DNA of 64,000 nt from an uncultured Oscillospiraceae bacterium (GTDB lineage: Bacteria; Bacillota; Clostridia; Oscillospirales; Ruminococcaceae). The stretch is taken from positions 1 through 64,000 of the forward strand of contig CAKTCT010000005.1 of NCBI GenBank assembly GCA_934539585.1, written 5' to 3'. The notes under the pieces were generated by a model that saw nothing but the letters and a program-made list of their open reading frames with translations, did no database searches and was not told the origin of the DNA. Position numbers and translations under genes: made by a program. This document shows positions 25,223 through 33,650 of this stretch, one piece after another (position 1 is the first letter of the stretch; each line of letters begins with the position of its first letter).

Positions 25223-27067
25223 TCAGTTGTTGATGAAAAATTCCTCGTACCAGAGGATGAAGCTGTAAATGGTCCAGATTTTCTTCATGTTCAGGGCAAG
25301 ACCGGCCTTGTGGTCGTCCAGGAGCTTGCGGATGGCGGCGTGGTCGAAGAACATGGCGGCGACTTCGCCGTCGAATTTCTCCCGGACCATTTCGTAGTAC
25401 TTGTCCTGGCGGAGCCAGTCGTTGAGGGGGACGGGGAAGCCCAGCTTCGGCTTGTTGGCGGTGCGCTCCGGGAGCTGTTTGATGGCGGCTCCCCGGAGGG
25501 CGACCTTGGTGGTGTTGCCCTTGATGCGGTACTGGACGGGAATCTGCATGGCAAGCTCCAGCATCTTTTTGTCCAGGAAGGGGACCCGGAGCTCCAGGGA
25601 GTTTGCCATGCTCATCCGGTCGGCCTTCTGGAGGATGTCGTAGAGCATCCAGGTGTGGATGTCCACGTACTGGAGCTGGGTGGGGGTGTCCAGGTCTTTG
25701 ACTTTATCAAAGTAGGGCTTTGCGTAGTCCACCGGGTCCTTGGCGGGGATTCTGTCTTTCAGATAGGTCCAGCGCTCGTCCCGGGTGAAGACGTAGTTGG
25801 CTCTTGCGAACCGCTGGTAGGGCTCCATGGCTCCCCGGACGATGAAGTGCTTGCCCTTGAAGTCGGGGAGGCGCTTGGCCACGGCGGCCGCGCCCTTGCG
25901 GATGCATTTGGGGATGTGGGCGTACTGGGCGAAGTGGCCCTCCTGGACATAGGAGGGGTAGCCGCCGAACAGCTCGTCGGCGCCTTCGCCGGAAAGAACG
26001 ACCTTCACATACTTCCGGGCGTTTTCCGCCAAGAAGTAGAGGGGGACTTCGGAGGGATTGGGGAGGGGCTCGTCCATGAAGTACTGGATCTTGGCGGCGG
26101 CTCCGAAATAGTCGTCGGCGGAGACTTTATTGGAGATGTTCTGGACCCCCACCACCCGGGAGAAGTCCTGGGCGTAGGGGAGCTCGCTGTATTTTTCCTC
26201 GGCGTAGCCTACGGAGAAGGTTTTCACGTCCTTGGTGACCTTGGAGACTTCCTTGACCACGTAGCTGGAATCCACGCCGCTGGACAGGAAGCAGCCCACC
26301 TCCACGTCGCTGATCTTGTGGGCTTCCACGGACTTGGTGAACTCGTCGGTAATCAGGGCTTCCCATTCTTCCAGGGTCTTGGTGTTGTCGATGCGGTACC
26401 GGATGTCGTAGTACTTCCGGATGGTCATCTGGCCCTTGCAATAGGTGAAGCACTGGCCGCCCAGGAGTTTGTAGACGTTTTTGAACAGGGTCTCCTCGGT
26501 GGGGATGTACTCGTAGCACATGTAGTCGGGGAGCCGGTCGGCGTTGACCTCCCGTTCAAAGGCCGGGTGTTCCAGGAAGGATTTGACCTCGGAGCCGTAG
26601 AGGAAGTTGCCGTCCTTTTTGTAGTAGTAGAAGGGCTTGATGCCGAAGATGTCCCGGGCGCCGAAAAGGGTCTCGGTGGTCTTGTCCCAGATGACGAAGG
26701 CGAACATGCCCCGGAGCTTCTGGAGAAGCTCCTCGCCGTACTCCTCGTAGCCGTGGAGGAGGACTTCGGAGTCGGTGTTGGTCCTGAAGACGTGGCCTTT
26801 TTCCAGGAGGTCCTTCCGCAGGTCCCGGTAGTTGTAAATTTCGCCGTTGAAGGTCAGGACTTTGGTGCCGTCCTCATTCAGGATGGGCTGGCCGCCGCCG
26901 TCCAGGTCGATGATGGAAAGCCGCCGGAAGCCCATGGCGATGCCGTCGTCCACGTAATAGTCGGCCTGGTCGGGGCCCCGGTGGGCGATGCGGTCGGACA
27001 TGGCGCGGATGATGGAAAGACGGTCGCCTGTGAAGCCGTTGGTGGTAAAGCCGGCAAATCCGCACAT
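25223..27067 (-). CDS. asnB: Asparagine synthase (glutamine-hydrolysing)
   Basis: A 614-residue amidotransferase. Cys2 of the N-terminal MCGFAG is the glutaminase nucleophile, and SSGVDSS (about residue 265) is the ATP-pyrophosphatase loop. GAAAGGATC precedes the ATG. Its neighbours are an Asp/Glu racemase and an ATP-grasp ligase resembling D-aspartate ligase. That suggests it may amidate a D-aspartyl side chain in cell wall precursors, as AsnH does in Lactococcus, instead of making free asparagine. Both remain possible. Confidence 0.9.
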   Translation of the reverse strand: MCGFAGFTTNGFTGDRLSIIRAMSDRIAHRGPDQADYYVDDGIAMGFRRLSIIDLDGGGQPILNEDGTKVLTFNGEIYNYRDLRKDLLEKGHVFRTNTDSEVLLHGYEEYGEELLQKLRGMFAFVIWDKTTETLFGARDIFGIKPFYYYKKDGNFLYGSEVKSFLEHPAFEREVNADRLPDYMCYEYIPTEETLFKNVYKLLGGQCFTYCKGQMTIRKYYDIRYRIDNTKTLEEWEALITDEFTKSVEAHKISDVEVGCFLSSGVDSSYVVKEVSKVTKDVKTFSVGYAEEKYSELPYAQDFSRVVGVQNISNKVSADDYFGAAAKIQYFMDEPLPNPSEVPLYFLAENARKYVKVVLSGEGADELFGGYPSYVQEGHFAQYAHIPKCIRKGAAAVAKRLPDFKGKHFIVRGAMEPYQRFARANYVFTRDERWTYLKDRIPAKDPVDYAKPYFDKVKDLDTPTQLQYVDIHTWMLYDILQKADRMSMANSLELRVPFLDKKMLELAMQIPVQYRIKGNTTKVALRGAAIKQLPERTANKPKLGFPVPLNDWLRQDKYYEMVREKFDGEVAAMFFDHAAIRKLLDDHKAGLALNMKKIWTIYSFILWYEEFFINN

Positions 27068-27093
27068 TGGTTATCAGATCCTTTCGGAGGAAA

Positions 27094-27813
27094 TTATCGG
27101 GTGATGAGGTTTTGGAATCCGGGTTTCAGGGGCTTTCCGCAGAACTGGATGGAAGCCTTGGCAAGGACCTCCATGGCGTCCAGATAGCCGGGGCCCAGGG
27201 GGTAGTCCTTTTTGATCATGGAAAGCTCGGTGCAGCCTAAGATCATACATTCCGCGCCCTGGTTCCGGAGCTCCCGGGAGACTTCCTCAAAGAGGGGCAT
27301 TTCCGGGGGAAGGCCGGCCTTGACGTTCTGGTAAATGAGGTGCATGACCTTCTCCTGGCCCTCCGATGAGGGGGCGGCCCAGGAAAGGCCCTGGCGCTCC
27401 AGCTCGTCCTGGAAAAGCCGGGTGCGGACGGTGCCGGTGGTGGCCAAAATCCCGGCCTTGCGGACGCCCTGCTCCTTCAAATGGGCCACGGTCTCCCGGA
27501 CCAGGTGGAGGAAGGGGATGGAGACCGCAGGCTGGAGCTCCCCGAAAAAGTGGTGGGAGGTGATGCAGGGGACGGCGATGCAGCAGGCCCCGATGCGTTC
27601 CAGCTCCCGGGCGGCGCCCCGCATCATGGGGACGGGGCTTTCCGGGCTGGTCCCCAGAATGGCTGCGGTGCGGTCGGGGATGGACGGGCGGCAGAGCAGA
27701 ATCACGTCCAGGTGCTCCTGGTCTGTGGCCGCGTCGGTCATTTTCACCAGCAGCTCGAGAAAGTAGGCCGACGCCATAGGGCCCAGCCCGCCGATGACTC
27801 CTAAGCGTTTCAT
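27094..27813 (-). CDS. Aspartate/glutamate racemase family protein
   Basis: A 239-residue racemase of the Asp/Glu/hydantoin family. The two catalytic cysteines are in VPCITSHH and GCTELS. The N-terminus is GVIGGLGPMAS, typical of aspartate racemases. The start ATG overlaps the stop of the ATP-grasp gene by one base; a TTG one codon earlier is an alternative. It would supply D-aspartate (less likely D-glutamate) to the upstream-encoded ligase. Confidence 0.9.
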   Translation of the reverse strand: MKRLGVIGGLGPMASAYFLELLVKMTDAATDQEHLDVILLCRPSIPDRTAAILGTSPESPVPMMRGAARELERIGACCIAVPCITSHHFFGELQPAVSIPFLHLVRETVAHLKEQGVRKAGILATTGTVRTRLFQDELERQGLSWAAPSSEGQEKVMHLIYQNVKAGLPPEMPLFEEVSRELRNQGAECMILGCTELSMIKKDYPLGPGYLDAMEVLAKASIQFCGKPLKPGFQNLITR

Positions 27814-29045
27814 CAATCGTGCAATCCTTTGTTTCCGAAGTATTTGTGGTATTTCTGGAAGTAGTGGAGCTGGTTTTTCAGGTAGCCCACAAAGCGGTGG
27901 AGGTTCATGTCCGGCTTGTAGTAAAGGGAGCGGCAGACCTTGCCCTCCTTATAGAGCCGCCGGGCCTCCGCCTTCAGGGACTCGTCCTTCACGTACTTCA
28001 TGATGATGGCCTTGGGAATGATGGTCCAGAGGACCTTGTTGTCGGCGATGGTCAGGGGCATGTCCTTTTCGTAGACCACGTCGTCGGCCAGCCATTTGGC
28101 CAGGTTGTAGCCCGCGGCGGTGACGAAAAAGCTGGAGCGGCCCTGGCGGAGGTTCATCTCAAAGAGCTTGTAGGTGTTGTCCCGGGGGTCCAGCTTGATG
28201 TCGAAGTTGCCGAAGCCCACGTAGCCGATGTCCTCTAAAAAGCCGATCATCCGGCGCTCCAGTTCCTCGTCCCGGTCGCTGATGATGGCGGCGTAGCTGC
28301 CGATGCCTTCGGGGGAGTGCTCCTCCAGAAGGGCGTGGCCCAGGGCGATGAGCTTTACCTTTTTATCCCGGCCGCAGTAGGCGTTCAGGACCCGCATCTG
28401 GGAGTCGTCGCCGGGGATGTATTCCTGTAAGATCAGGTGGTCCTTGTAGGAGGAGCCGTAGATGGCGTCCAGGATGGCGTCGAACTCCTCCTTGTTGTTG
28501 GCCACGAAAACTTTTTTCTTGTGGGGGAATTTGCAGTTCCAGTAGGCCACGGAGTTGGAGGGCTTGATGATGGCCGGGAAGCCGAAGGGGAGCTCCACGG
28601 TCTTATAATTCTCGTAGGTGCAGGTGGTGGTTTTGGGGAAGGAGAAGCCGTGCTCGGTGCAGACCTGGTAGAAGCTCTCCTTGATGGAAAGGCGCATGAG
28701 AAGGGCCTCGTCGATGCAGGCGAAGCGGTAGTAGGGGCGGAGGGCGTCCTGGTTCCGGGACAGGAGCTTGATGTAGTTGTCTCCGCAAGGGACTAAGAGA
28801 AGGGGCTGGTCCTTGGGGTAGCGCTTGGAAAATGCGATGAGGGTGTCGCAGAAGACCTGGTCGTCTTCCAGGTTGGGCTCCACCACTTCCACGGTGACGA
28901 TTTTGCTGTTGGAGGTGGCGGTAAGGCGGCCCTTGCCGATGGCTACCGAGGGGATGCCGTAGGCTTCGTGAAAGGAGCGGGCCATTCCGTAAACGTTGAC
29001 GTCGCTGCCCAGAAGTACGGGGATGAAATCGGCTTTCTGGCTCAT
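27813..29045 (-). CDS. ATP-grasp carboxylate-amine ligase, D-aspartate ligase-like
   Basis: A 410-residue ATP-grasp enzyme. It opens with FIPVLLGSDVNVYGMARSF, a start I associate with the Enterococcus faecium D-aspartate ligase family. The ATP-grasp core shows FPAIIKPSNS, LILQEYIPGDDSQMRVLNA, and the metal/ATP site FGNFDIKLDP..LFEMNLRQGRSS. It would attach D-Asp to the third residue of the peptidoglycan stem peptide, forming an interpeptide bridge. The following racemase and amidotransferase fit this role. AAAGGAAG precedes the ATG. The assignment rests on pattern memory and context, not on an alignment. Confidence 0.82.
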   Translation of the reverse strand: MSQKADFIPVLLGSDVNVYGMARSFHEAYGIPSVAIGKGRLTATSNSKIVTVEVVEPNLEDDQVFCDTLIAFSKRYPKDQPLLLVPCGDNYIKLLSRNQDALRPYYRFACIDEALLMRLSIKESFYQVCTEHGFSFPKTTTCTYENYKTVELPFGFPAIIKPSNSVAYWNCKFPHKKKVFVANNKEEFDAILDAIYGSSYKDHLILQEYIPGDDSQMRVLNAYCGRDKKVKLIALGHALLEEHSPEGIGSYAAIISDRDEELERRMIGFLEDIGYVGFGNFDIKLDPRDNTYKLFEMNLRQGRSSFFVTAAGYNLAKWLADDVVYEKDMPLTIADNKVLWTIIPKAIIMKYVKDESLKAEARRLYKEGKVCRSLYYKPDMNLHRFVGYLKNQLHYFQKYHKYFGNKGLHD

Positions 29046-29119
29046 TTGAAACTTCCTTTCGGGATGTATTGGGAATCGTCCGGGCTGCGGCCCGGGCTGA
29101 GATCATAGTCGTACACTTT

Positions 29120-29148
29120 ATTATACTATTCTTCACGGGGAAATACAA
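29120..29148 (-). promoter_or_regulatory. Promoter of the ATP-grasp operon
   Basis: On the minus strand TTGTAT (29148-29143), a 17-base spacer and TATAAT (29125-29120). The leader of about 70 bases includes a small CCGGGC/GCCCGG hairpin but no terminator T-run. Confidence 0.7.
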
Positions 29149-29233
29149 GAAAATAATTGAAAACTATTCTTTTCCCCGGAGGAAATCTGTGTTACAATGG
29201 TTCTGCCGGGAATCGGCGGAAAGGATGAGGAAA

Positions 29234-29521
29234 ATGAAGGTCCTGGAAATTTACGCCCTCTGCGTGGGGATCATGAGCGTTATTGCCTTCGGCGTCTGCG
29301 GGCTGGACAAGTGGAAGGCCAAAAAGGGCCGCTGGCGGGTGCCGGAAAAGGTGCTGTTCCTGCTGGCCGGTCTGGGGGGAGCTTGGGGGTTCCTGACGGG
29401 GATGGTGGTGTTCCGCCACAAGACCAACCACTGGTCCTTCCGCATCGGAGTGTCGCTGCTTTCCGTTCTGTGGACGGCGGTGACGGGGATTCTGGTGTGG
29501 AAAACCGTTTCCGGGATGTAA
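29234..29521 (+). CDS. DUF1294 family membrane protein
   Basis: A 95-residue protein with three hydrophobic segments and the DUF1294 signature (DKWKAKKGRWRVPEKVL, GGAWGFLTGMVVFRHKTNH). The ATG at 29234 is chosen because AAGGA lies eight bases upstream and the length matches the family. A TACAAT near 29194 may be its -10 box. Function is unknown. Confidence 0.85.
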   Translation: MKVLEIYALCVGIMSVIAFGVCGLDKWKAKKGRWRVPEKVLFLLAGLGGAWGFLTGMVVFRHKTNHWSFRIGVSLLSVLWTAVTGILVWKTVSGM

Positions 29522-29546
29522 AAATCCCCTTTTCGACGGGAAAGGC

Positions 29547-29575
29547 TTGCGAAAAGCGCCGGCAAGAAGTATACT
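29547..29575 (+). promoter_or_regulatory. Promoter of the murD gene
   Basis: TTGCGA (29547-29552), a 17-base spacer and TATACT (29570-29575). AAAGGAG and the start codon follow about 40 bases on. Confidence 0.7.
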
Positions 29576-29618
29576 AATTTTAGTATGCCCGGAATTTGTC
29601 TATAAAGGAGAGGATCCG

Positions 29619-31013
29619 ATGTCCGTTTCAATTTCCCGCTTTTTTGAAGACCTGCGGAAAAAACGGGTCGTTTTCATTGGGGTGGGCGTCAGCCACACCC
29701 GGCTCATCGAAAAATTTCTGGAGAAGGGAATCCACGTCACCGTCTGCGACAAGCGCACGGCGGAGCAGATGGGGGAGACCTACGGCCGCCTGCTGGAAAA
29801 AGGCGCGTCCTTCCGGCTGGGGGAGGGGTATCTGGAGGCGCTGGACGACGCCGACGTGATCTTCCGCACCCCGGGAATGTATTTCAACTCCCCGGCCCTG
29901 ACCGAGGCCCGGAAAAAGGGCAAGGCCGTCACCAGCGAGATGGAGTGCTTCTTCGATCTCTGCCCCTGCAAAATCTACGCCGTGACCGGCTCCGACGGCA
30001 AGACCACCACCACTACCCTGATTTCCAAGTTCCTGGAGGCCCAGGGCAAGCGGGTCTGGCTGGGCGGGAACATCGGCAAGGCGCTGCTTCCCGACATCGA
30101 GGAGGTCAAGGAGGACGATGCGGCGGTGGTGGAGCTTTCCAGCTTCCAGCTCATCTCCATGCGGCGGTCCCCGGATGTGGCCGTCATTACCAACGTGGCC
30201 CCCAATCACCTGGATGTCCACAAGGACATGCAGGAGTATATCGACAGCAAGAAGAACCTGTACCTTCATCAGAACGCCTTCTCCCGGACGGTGCTGAACC
30301 TGGACAACGACGTGACCCGGTCCTTCGCACCGGAGATCCGGGGGGAGCTTTCCTGGTTCAGCCGCCGGGAGATGCCGGAAAACGGCGCGTTTCTGGATGA
30401 GGACGGCGTTCTCTACGCCGTGCGCCACGGGAAAAAGTCGGCCCTTCTGAAAAAGGACGAGATCGTCATCCCGGGGCTCCACAACGTGGAGAACTACCTG
30501 GCCGCCATCTCCGCCGTGGACGGCGAGGTGGATCCGGAGAAGATCGTGGAGGTGGCGAGGACCTTCGGCGGCGTGGAGCACCGCATCGAGCGGGTCCGGG
30601 AGCTGGACGGCGTGACCTGGTACAACGACTCCATCGCCAGCAGCCCCAGCCGGACCATTGCGGGGCTCAACTCCTTCAACCAGAAGATCATCATCATCGC
30701 CGGAGGATACGACAAGAAAATCCCCTACGAGCCGCTGGCACCCAAGATCATCGAGAAGGTCAAGGCGCTGATCCTCATGGGGGCCACCGGGCCCAAGATC
30801 GAGGCCGCTGTCCGGGGCTGCGAGGGCTTTGAGGCTTCGGGGCTCATCATCGAGCACGCAGAGGACATGGAGGAGGCCGTGGCCATCGCCCGGAGGCTGG
30901 CAAAGCCCGGGGACGTGGTGAGCCTTTCCCCGGCCAGCGCCAGCTTTGACAAGTACCCCAACTTCGAGGTCCGGGGACGGCACTTCAAATCCATTGTAAA
31001 CGACCTGAAATAA
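29619..31013 (+). CDS. murD: UDP-N-acetylmuramoylalanine-D-glutamate ligase
   Basis: A 464-residue Mur ligase with the N-terminal nucleotide-binding fold (VVFIGVGVSH), the ATP loop GSDGKTTTTTLI and the central ELSSFQL..NVAPNHLDVH motif conserved in MurD. It adds D-glutamate to UDP-MurNAc-L-Ala in the cytoplasm. AAAGGAG precedes the ATG. Two peptidase genes follow closely, but the other mur genes are not here. The divergent neighbour operon is also cell-wall related. Confidence 0.93.
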   Translation: MSVSISRFFEDLRKKRVVFIGVGVSHTRLIEKFLEKGIHVTVCDKRTAEQMGETYGRLLEKGASFRLGEGYLEALDDADVIFRTPGMYFNSPALTEARKKGKAVTSEMECFFDLCPCKIYAVTGSDGKTTTTTLISKFLEAQGKRVWLGGNIGKALLPDIEEVKEDDAAVVELSSFQLISMRRSPDVAVITNVAPNHLDVHKDMQEYIDSKKNLYLHQNAFSRTVLNLDNDVTRSFAPEIRGELSWFSRREMPENGAFLDEDGVLYAVRHGKKSALLKKDEIVIPGLHNVENYLAAISAVDGEVDPEKIVEVARTFGGVEHRIERVRELDGVTWYNDSIASSPSRTIAGLNSFNQKIIIIAGGYDKKIPYEPLAPKIIEKVKALILMGATGPKIEAAVRGCEGFEASGLIIEHAEDMEEAVAIARRLAKPGDVVSLSPASASFDKYPNFEVRGRHFKSIVNDLK

Positions 31014-31027
31014 GGGAGGAAACTGCT

Positions 31028-32053
31028 ATGACAACCTTGGAAATCCTGCGCCGTCTGTGTGAAGCCGACGGCGTTTCCGGCGACGAGACCGCGGCGTCCC
31101 AGGCGGCGGCGGAGCTGCTCCGGGCCTACACCGACGATGTGACCATCGACGCCTTCGGCAACGTCCTGGCCGACATTCCGGCGGCGGACCCCGACGCGCC
31201 CCGGCTGCTTCTGGACGCCCACATCGACCAGATCGGCATGATCGTCACCCACATCACCGACGACGGCTTTGTCCGGGTGGACCGCTGCGGCGGCATCGAC
31301 CGGCGGCTTTTGCTGGCCCAGGAGGTGGTGATCCACGGCTCCCGGCCGGTGCCGGGCATCGTGGGGACGCTGCCGCCCCATCTGACCTCCGGCGATGCCG
31401 CCAAAAAGGTGGCGGAAATGGACGAAATCGCCATTGACACCGGCTATACCAAGGAGGAGCTGCTCCAGTGGGTGGCTCCCGGCGACCGGGTGACCCATGT
31501 CAGCGAATTCACCCAGCTGCAGAACGGCCGGGTCACGTCCCGGTCCCTGGACGATCGGGCGGGGGTGGCCTCCATCCTCAACGCCCTGGAGCGGGTGAAG
31601 GACAAGCCCCGGAACTTCGCCCTGACCGTGGTCTTTTCCGTTCAGGAGGAGACCGGCGGCTTCGGCGCGGCGGCCACCTCCTTCCGGGTGAAGCCCGACG
31701 CGGCCATTGCCGTGGACGTGAGCTTTGCCCACACCGCCGACGCCGACGAGATCAAGTGCGGCAAAATGGGCGGCGGGGCCATGATCGGCATCAGCCCCAT
31801 TCTCAACCGGGGAATGTACGACGAACTGGTGAGCCTGGCCCGGACCCGGCGGATTCTCTGGCAGCCCGAGGTCATGGGGGGCCGCACCGGCACCAACGCC
31901 GACGAAATCTCCATTGCCGCCGGGGGCATTAAGACCGCCCTTCTCTCCATCCCGCTGAAATACATGCACACGCCGGTGGAGGTGGTGCAGGTCTCCGACG
32001 TGGAGGCCGTGGGCAATCTCATTGCCCAGTACGTCCTGAACTGCGGCGAATAA
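31028..32053 (+). CDS. M42-family metallo-aminopeptidase (first copy)
   Basis: A 341-residue M42 enzyme. Metal-binding residues are visible in DAHIDQIG, SLDDRAG, QEET, VDVSFA and the C-terminal MHTPVE. This family contains tetrahedral aminopeptidases that degrade peptides in the cytoplasm, as well as relatives annotated as cellulases. It starts 14 bases after murD with AAGGAGG. A paralogue follows directly, suggesting a hetero-complex. Confidence 0.92.
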   Translation: MTTLEILRRLCEADGVSGDETAASQAAAELLRAYTDDVTIDAFGNVLADIPAADPDAPRLLLDAHIDQIGMIVTHITDDGFVRVDRCGGIDRRLLLAQEVVIHGSRPVPGIVGTLPPHLTSGDAAKKVAEMDEIAIDTGYTKEELLQWVAPGDRVTHVSEFTQLQNGRVTSRSLDDRAGVASILNALERVKDKPRNFALTVVFSVQEETGGFGAAATSFRVKPDAAIAVDVSFAHTADADEIKCGKMGGGAMIGISPILNRGMYDELVSLARTRRILWQPEVMGGRTGTNADEISIAAGGIKTALLSIPLKYMHTPVEVVQVSDVEAVGNLIAQYVLNCGE

Positions 32054-32066
32054 GGAGGGGAACATC

Positions 32067-33098
32067 ATGGAATTTCAGGGAATTTTGAAAACGCTCTGCG
32101 ACGAATACGGCATTTCCGGCAACGAAAGCACCGTGGCCAGCCGCATCATCGGGATGATCGAGGACTACGCGGATTCCTACTACGTGGACAACCTGGGCAG
32201 CGTCATCGCCTTCAAAAAAGGCGCCAGGACCCCGGCGAAAAAAATCCTCATCGACGCCCACACCGACGAGGTGGGGATGATCGTCACCGGTTTCGCCGCT
32301 GACGGCGGGCTCTGCTTCACCACGGTGGGCGGCGTGGACGCCCGGGTGATCCTGGGCCGCCTGGTCCTGGTGGGCGAGGACCGGATCCCCGGCGTCATCG
32401 GCACCAAGGCCATCCACATGCAGTCCGAGGAGGAGCGGAAAACCGCCGTTCCCGTGGACAAGCTGTACATCGACATCGGCTGCTCCTCCAAGGAGGAGGC
32501 CCAGGCTCTGGTGGACTACGGCGACGAGGTCTGCTTCCCCGCGGGCTTCGGGACCTTCGGAAACGGATACCTCAAGGGCAAGGCCATCGACGACCGCTTC
32601 GGCTGCGCCGTCATGGTGGAGCTGATCCGCGCGGAGCTGCCCTGTGACTGCTGGTTCAGCTTCAGCGTCCAGGAGGAGGTGGGCTGCCGGGGAGCGGCGG
32701 CTTCCGCCTTTGCCGTGGCCCCGGATTACGCCATTGTCCTGGAGACTACCACCGCCGCCGACCTGGCGGGGGTCAGCGAGCCCAAGTCCGTCTGCACCCT
32801 GGGCAAGGGGGCCGTGGTGGGCTTCATGGACCGGGGGACCGTCTATCCCCGGGACCTCTATAAGCTCTGCCACCAGCTGGGGGCGGAAAAGGGCATCCCC
32901 GTCCAGACCAAGACCATGGTGGCCGGGGGCAACGACGCCCGAAGCATCCATCAGGCGGCCGGCGGGATCAAGACCATTGCGGTCTCCGCGCCCAGCCGGT
33001 ACCTCCACTCGCCCTTCTGCGTGGTGAAGGAAAGCGACCTCACCGCCGTCCGGGACCTGACCCGGGCGTTGATTGAGAAGCTGGGGGAAATGGAGTAA
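32067..33098 (+). CDS. M42-family metallo-aminopeptidase (second copy)
   Basis: A 343-residue paralogue of the preceding gene, 13 bases downstream. The metal ligands are again present (DAHTDEVG, IDDRFG, QEEVG, LETT, YLHSPF). Sequence divergence is high, so the pair is old. The two may form a mixed dodecamer or have different N-terminal residue preferences; this is inference. Confidence 0.92.
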   Translation: MEFQGILKTLCDEYGISGNESTVASRIIGMIEDYADSYYVDNLGSVIAFKKGARTPAKKILIDAHTDEVGMIVTGFAADGGLCFTTVGGVDARVILGRLVLVGEDRIPGVIGTKAIHMQSEEERKTAVPVDKLYIDIGCSSKEEAQALVDYGDEVCFPAGFGTFGNGYLKGKAIDDRFGCAVMVELIRAELPCDCWFSFSVQEEVGCRGAAASAFAVAPDYAIVLETTTAADLAGVSEPKSVCTLGKGAVVGFMDRGTVYPRDLYKLCHQLGAEKGIPVQTKTMVAGGNDARSIHQAAGGIKTIAVSAPSRYLHSPFCVVKESDLTAVRDLTRALIEKLGEME

Positions 33099-33101
33099 GC
33101 T

Positions 33102-33650
33102 GTGACCCCTACCCGAAAACAACCCATCTTTTTCGTCTCCGGCGCCAGCGGCGTGGGGAAATCCTCCGCCTGCGAGATTCTGTTCCGGAAGGAAACGGAC
33201 TATCTGGTGCTGGAAAGCGACCTCCTCTGGGAGGAGCGGTACAATCACCCGGAGGACAACTACCGGGACTTCCGCCGGCTCTGGCTCCGGGTCTGCGCCA
33301 ACGCGGCCCAGATCGGGAAGCCGGTGGTCCTCTGCGGCTGCACGACGCCGGAGCAGTATGAGACCTGCCCGGAGCGGGAGCTTTTTGCGGAGACCCACTA
33401 TCTGGCCGTGGTTTGCAGCGACGCCGAGCTGGAACGGCGGATGCGGGAGGGCCGGGGCATCACCGACCCGGCCTGGCTGGAAAGCTCCCGGCACTTTAAT
33501 CGCTGGCTCCGGGAGCACGGGCCGGGGCTGACCCCTCCGGTCCGGCTGGTGGAGGCCGACGGCCTGACTGCGGCGGAAACCGCAGAGCAAATCGAGGCGT
33601 GGATCCGCTCCGCGCTTCGGGAATCCAATGGGAAGGAATCAACGACATGA
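33102..33650 (+). CDS. P-loop kinase (nucleotide/gluconate-kinase-like)
   Basis: A 182-residue P-loop NTPase with Walker A GASGVGKSS near residue 13 and a small-molecule kinase fold. Downstream residues (ESDLLW, RMREGRG) suit a substrate-binding aspartate and a lid arginine. The GTG start lies four bases after the previous stop and shares its GGAG. Its substrate cannot be read from the sequence. It overlaps the next gene by four bases. Confidence 0.78.
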   Translation: MTPTRKQPIFFVSGASGVGKSSACEILFRKETDYLVLESDLLWEERYNHPEDNYRDFRRLWLRVCANAAQIGKPVVLCGCTTPEQYETCPERELFAETHYLAVVCSDAELERRMREGRGITDPAWLESSRHFNRWLREHGPGLTPPVRLVEADGLTAAETAEQIEAWIRSALRESNGKESTT

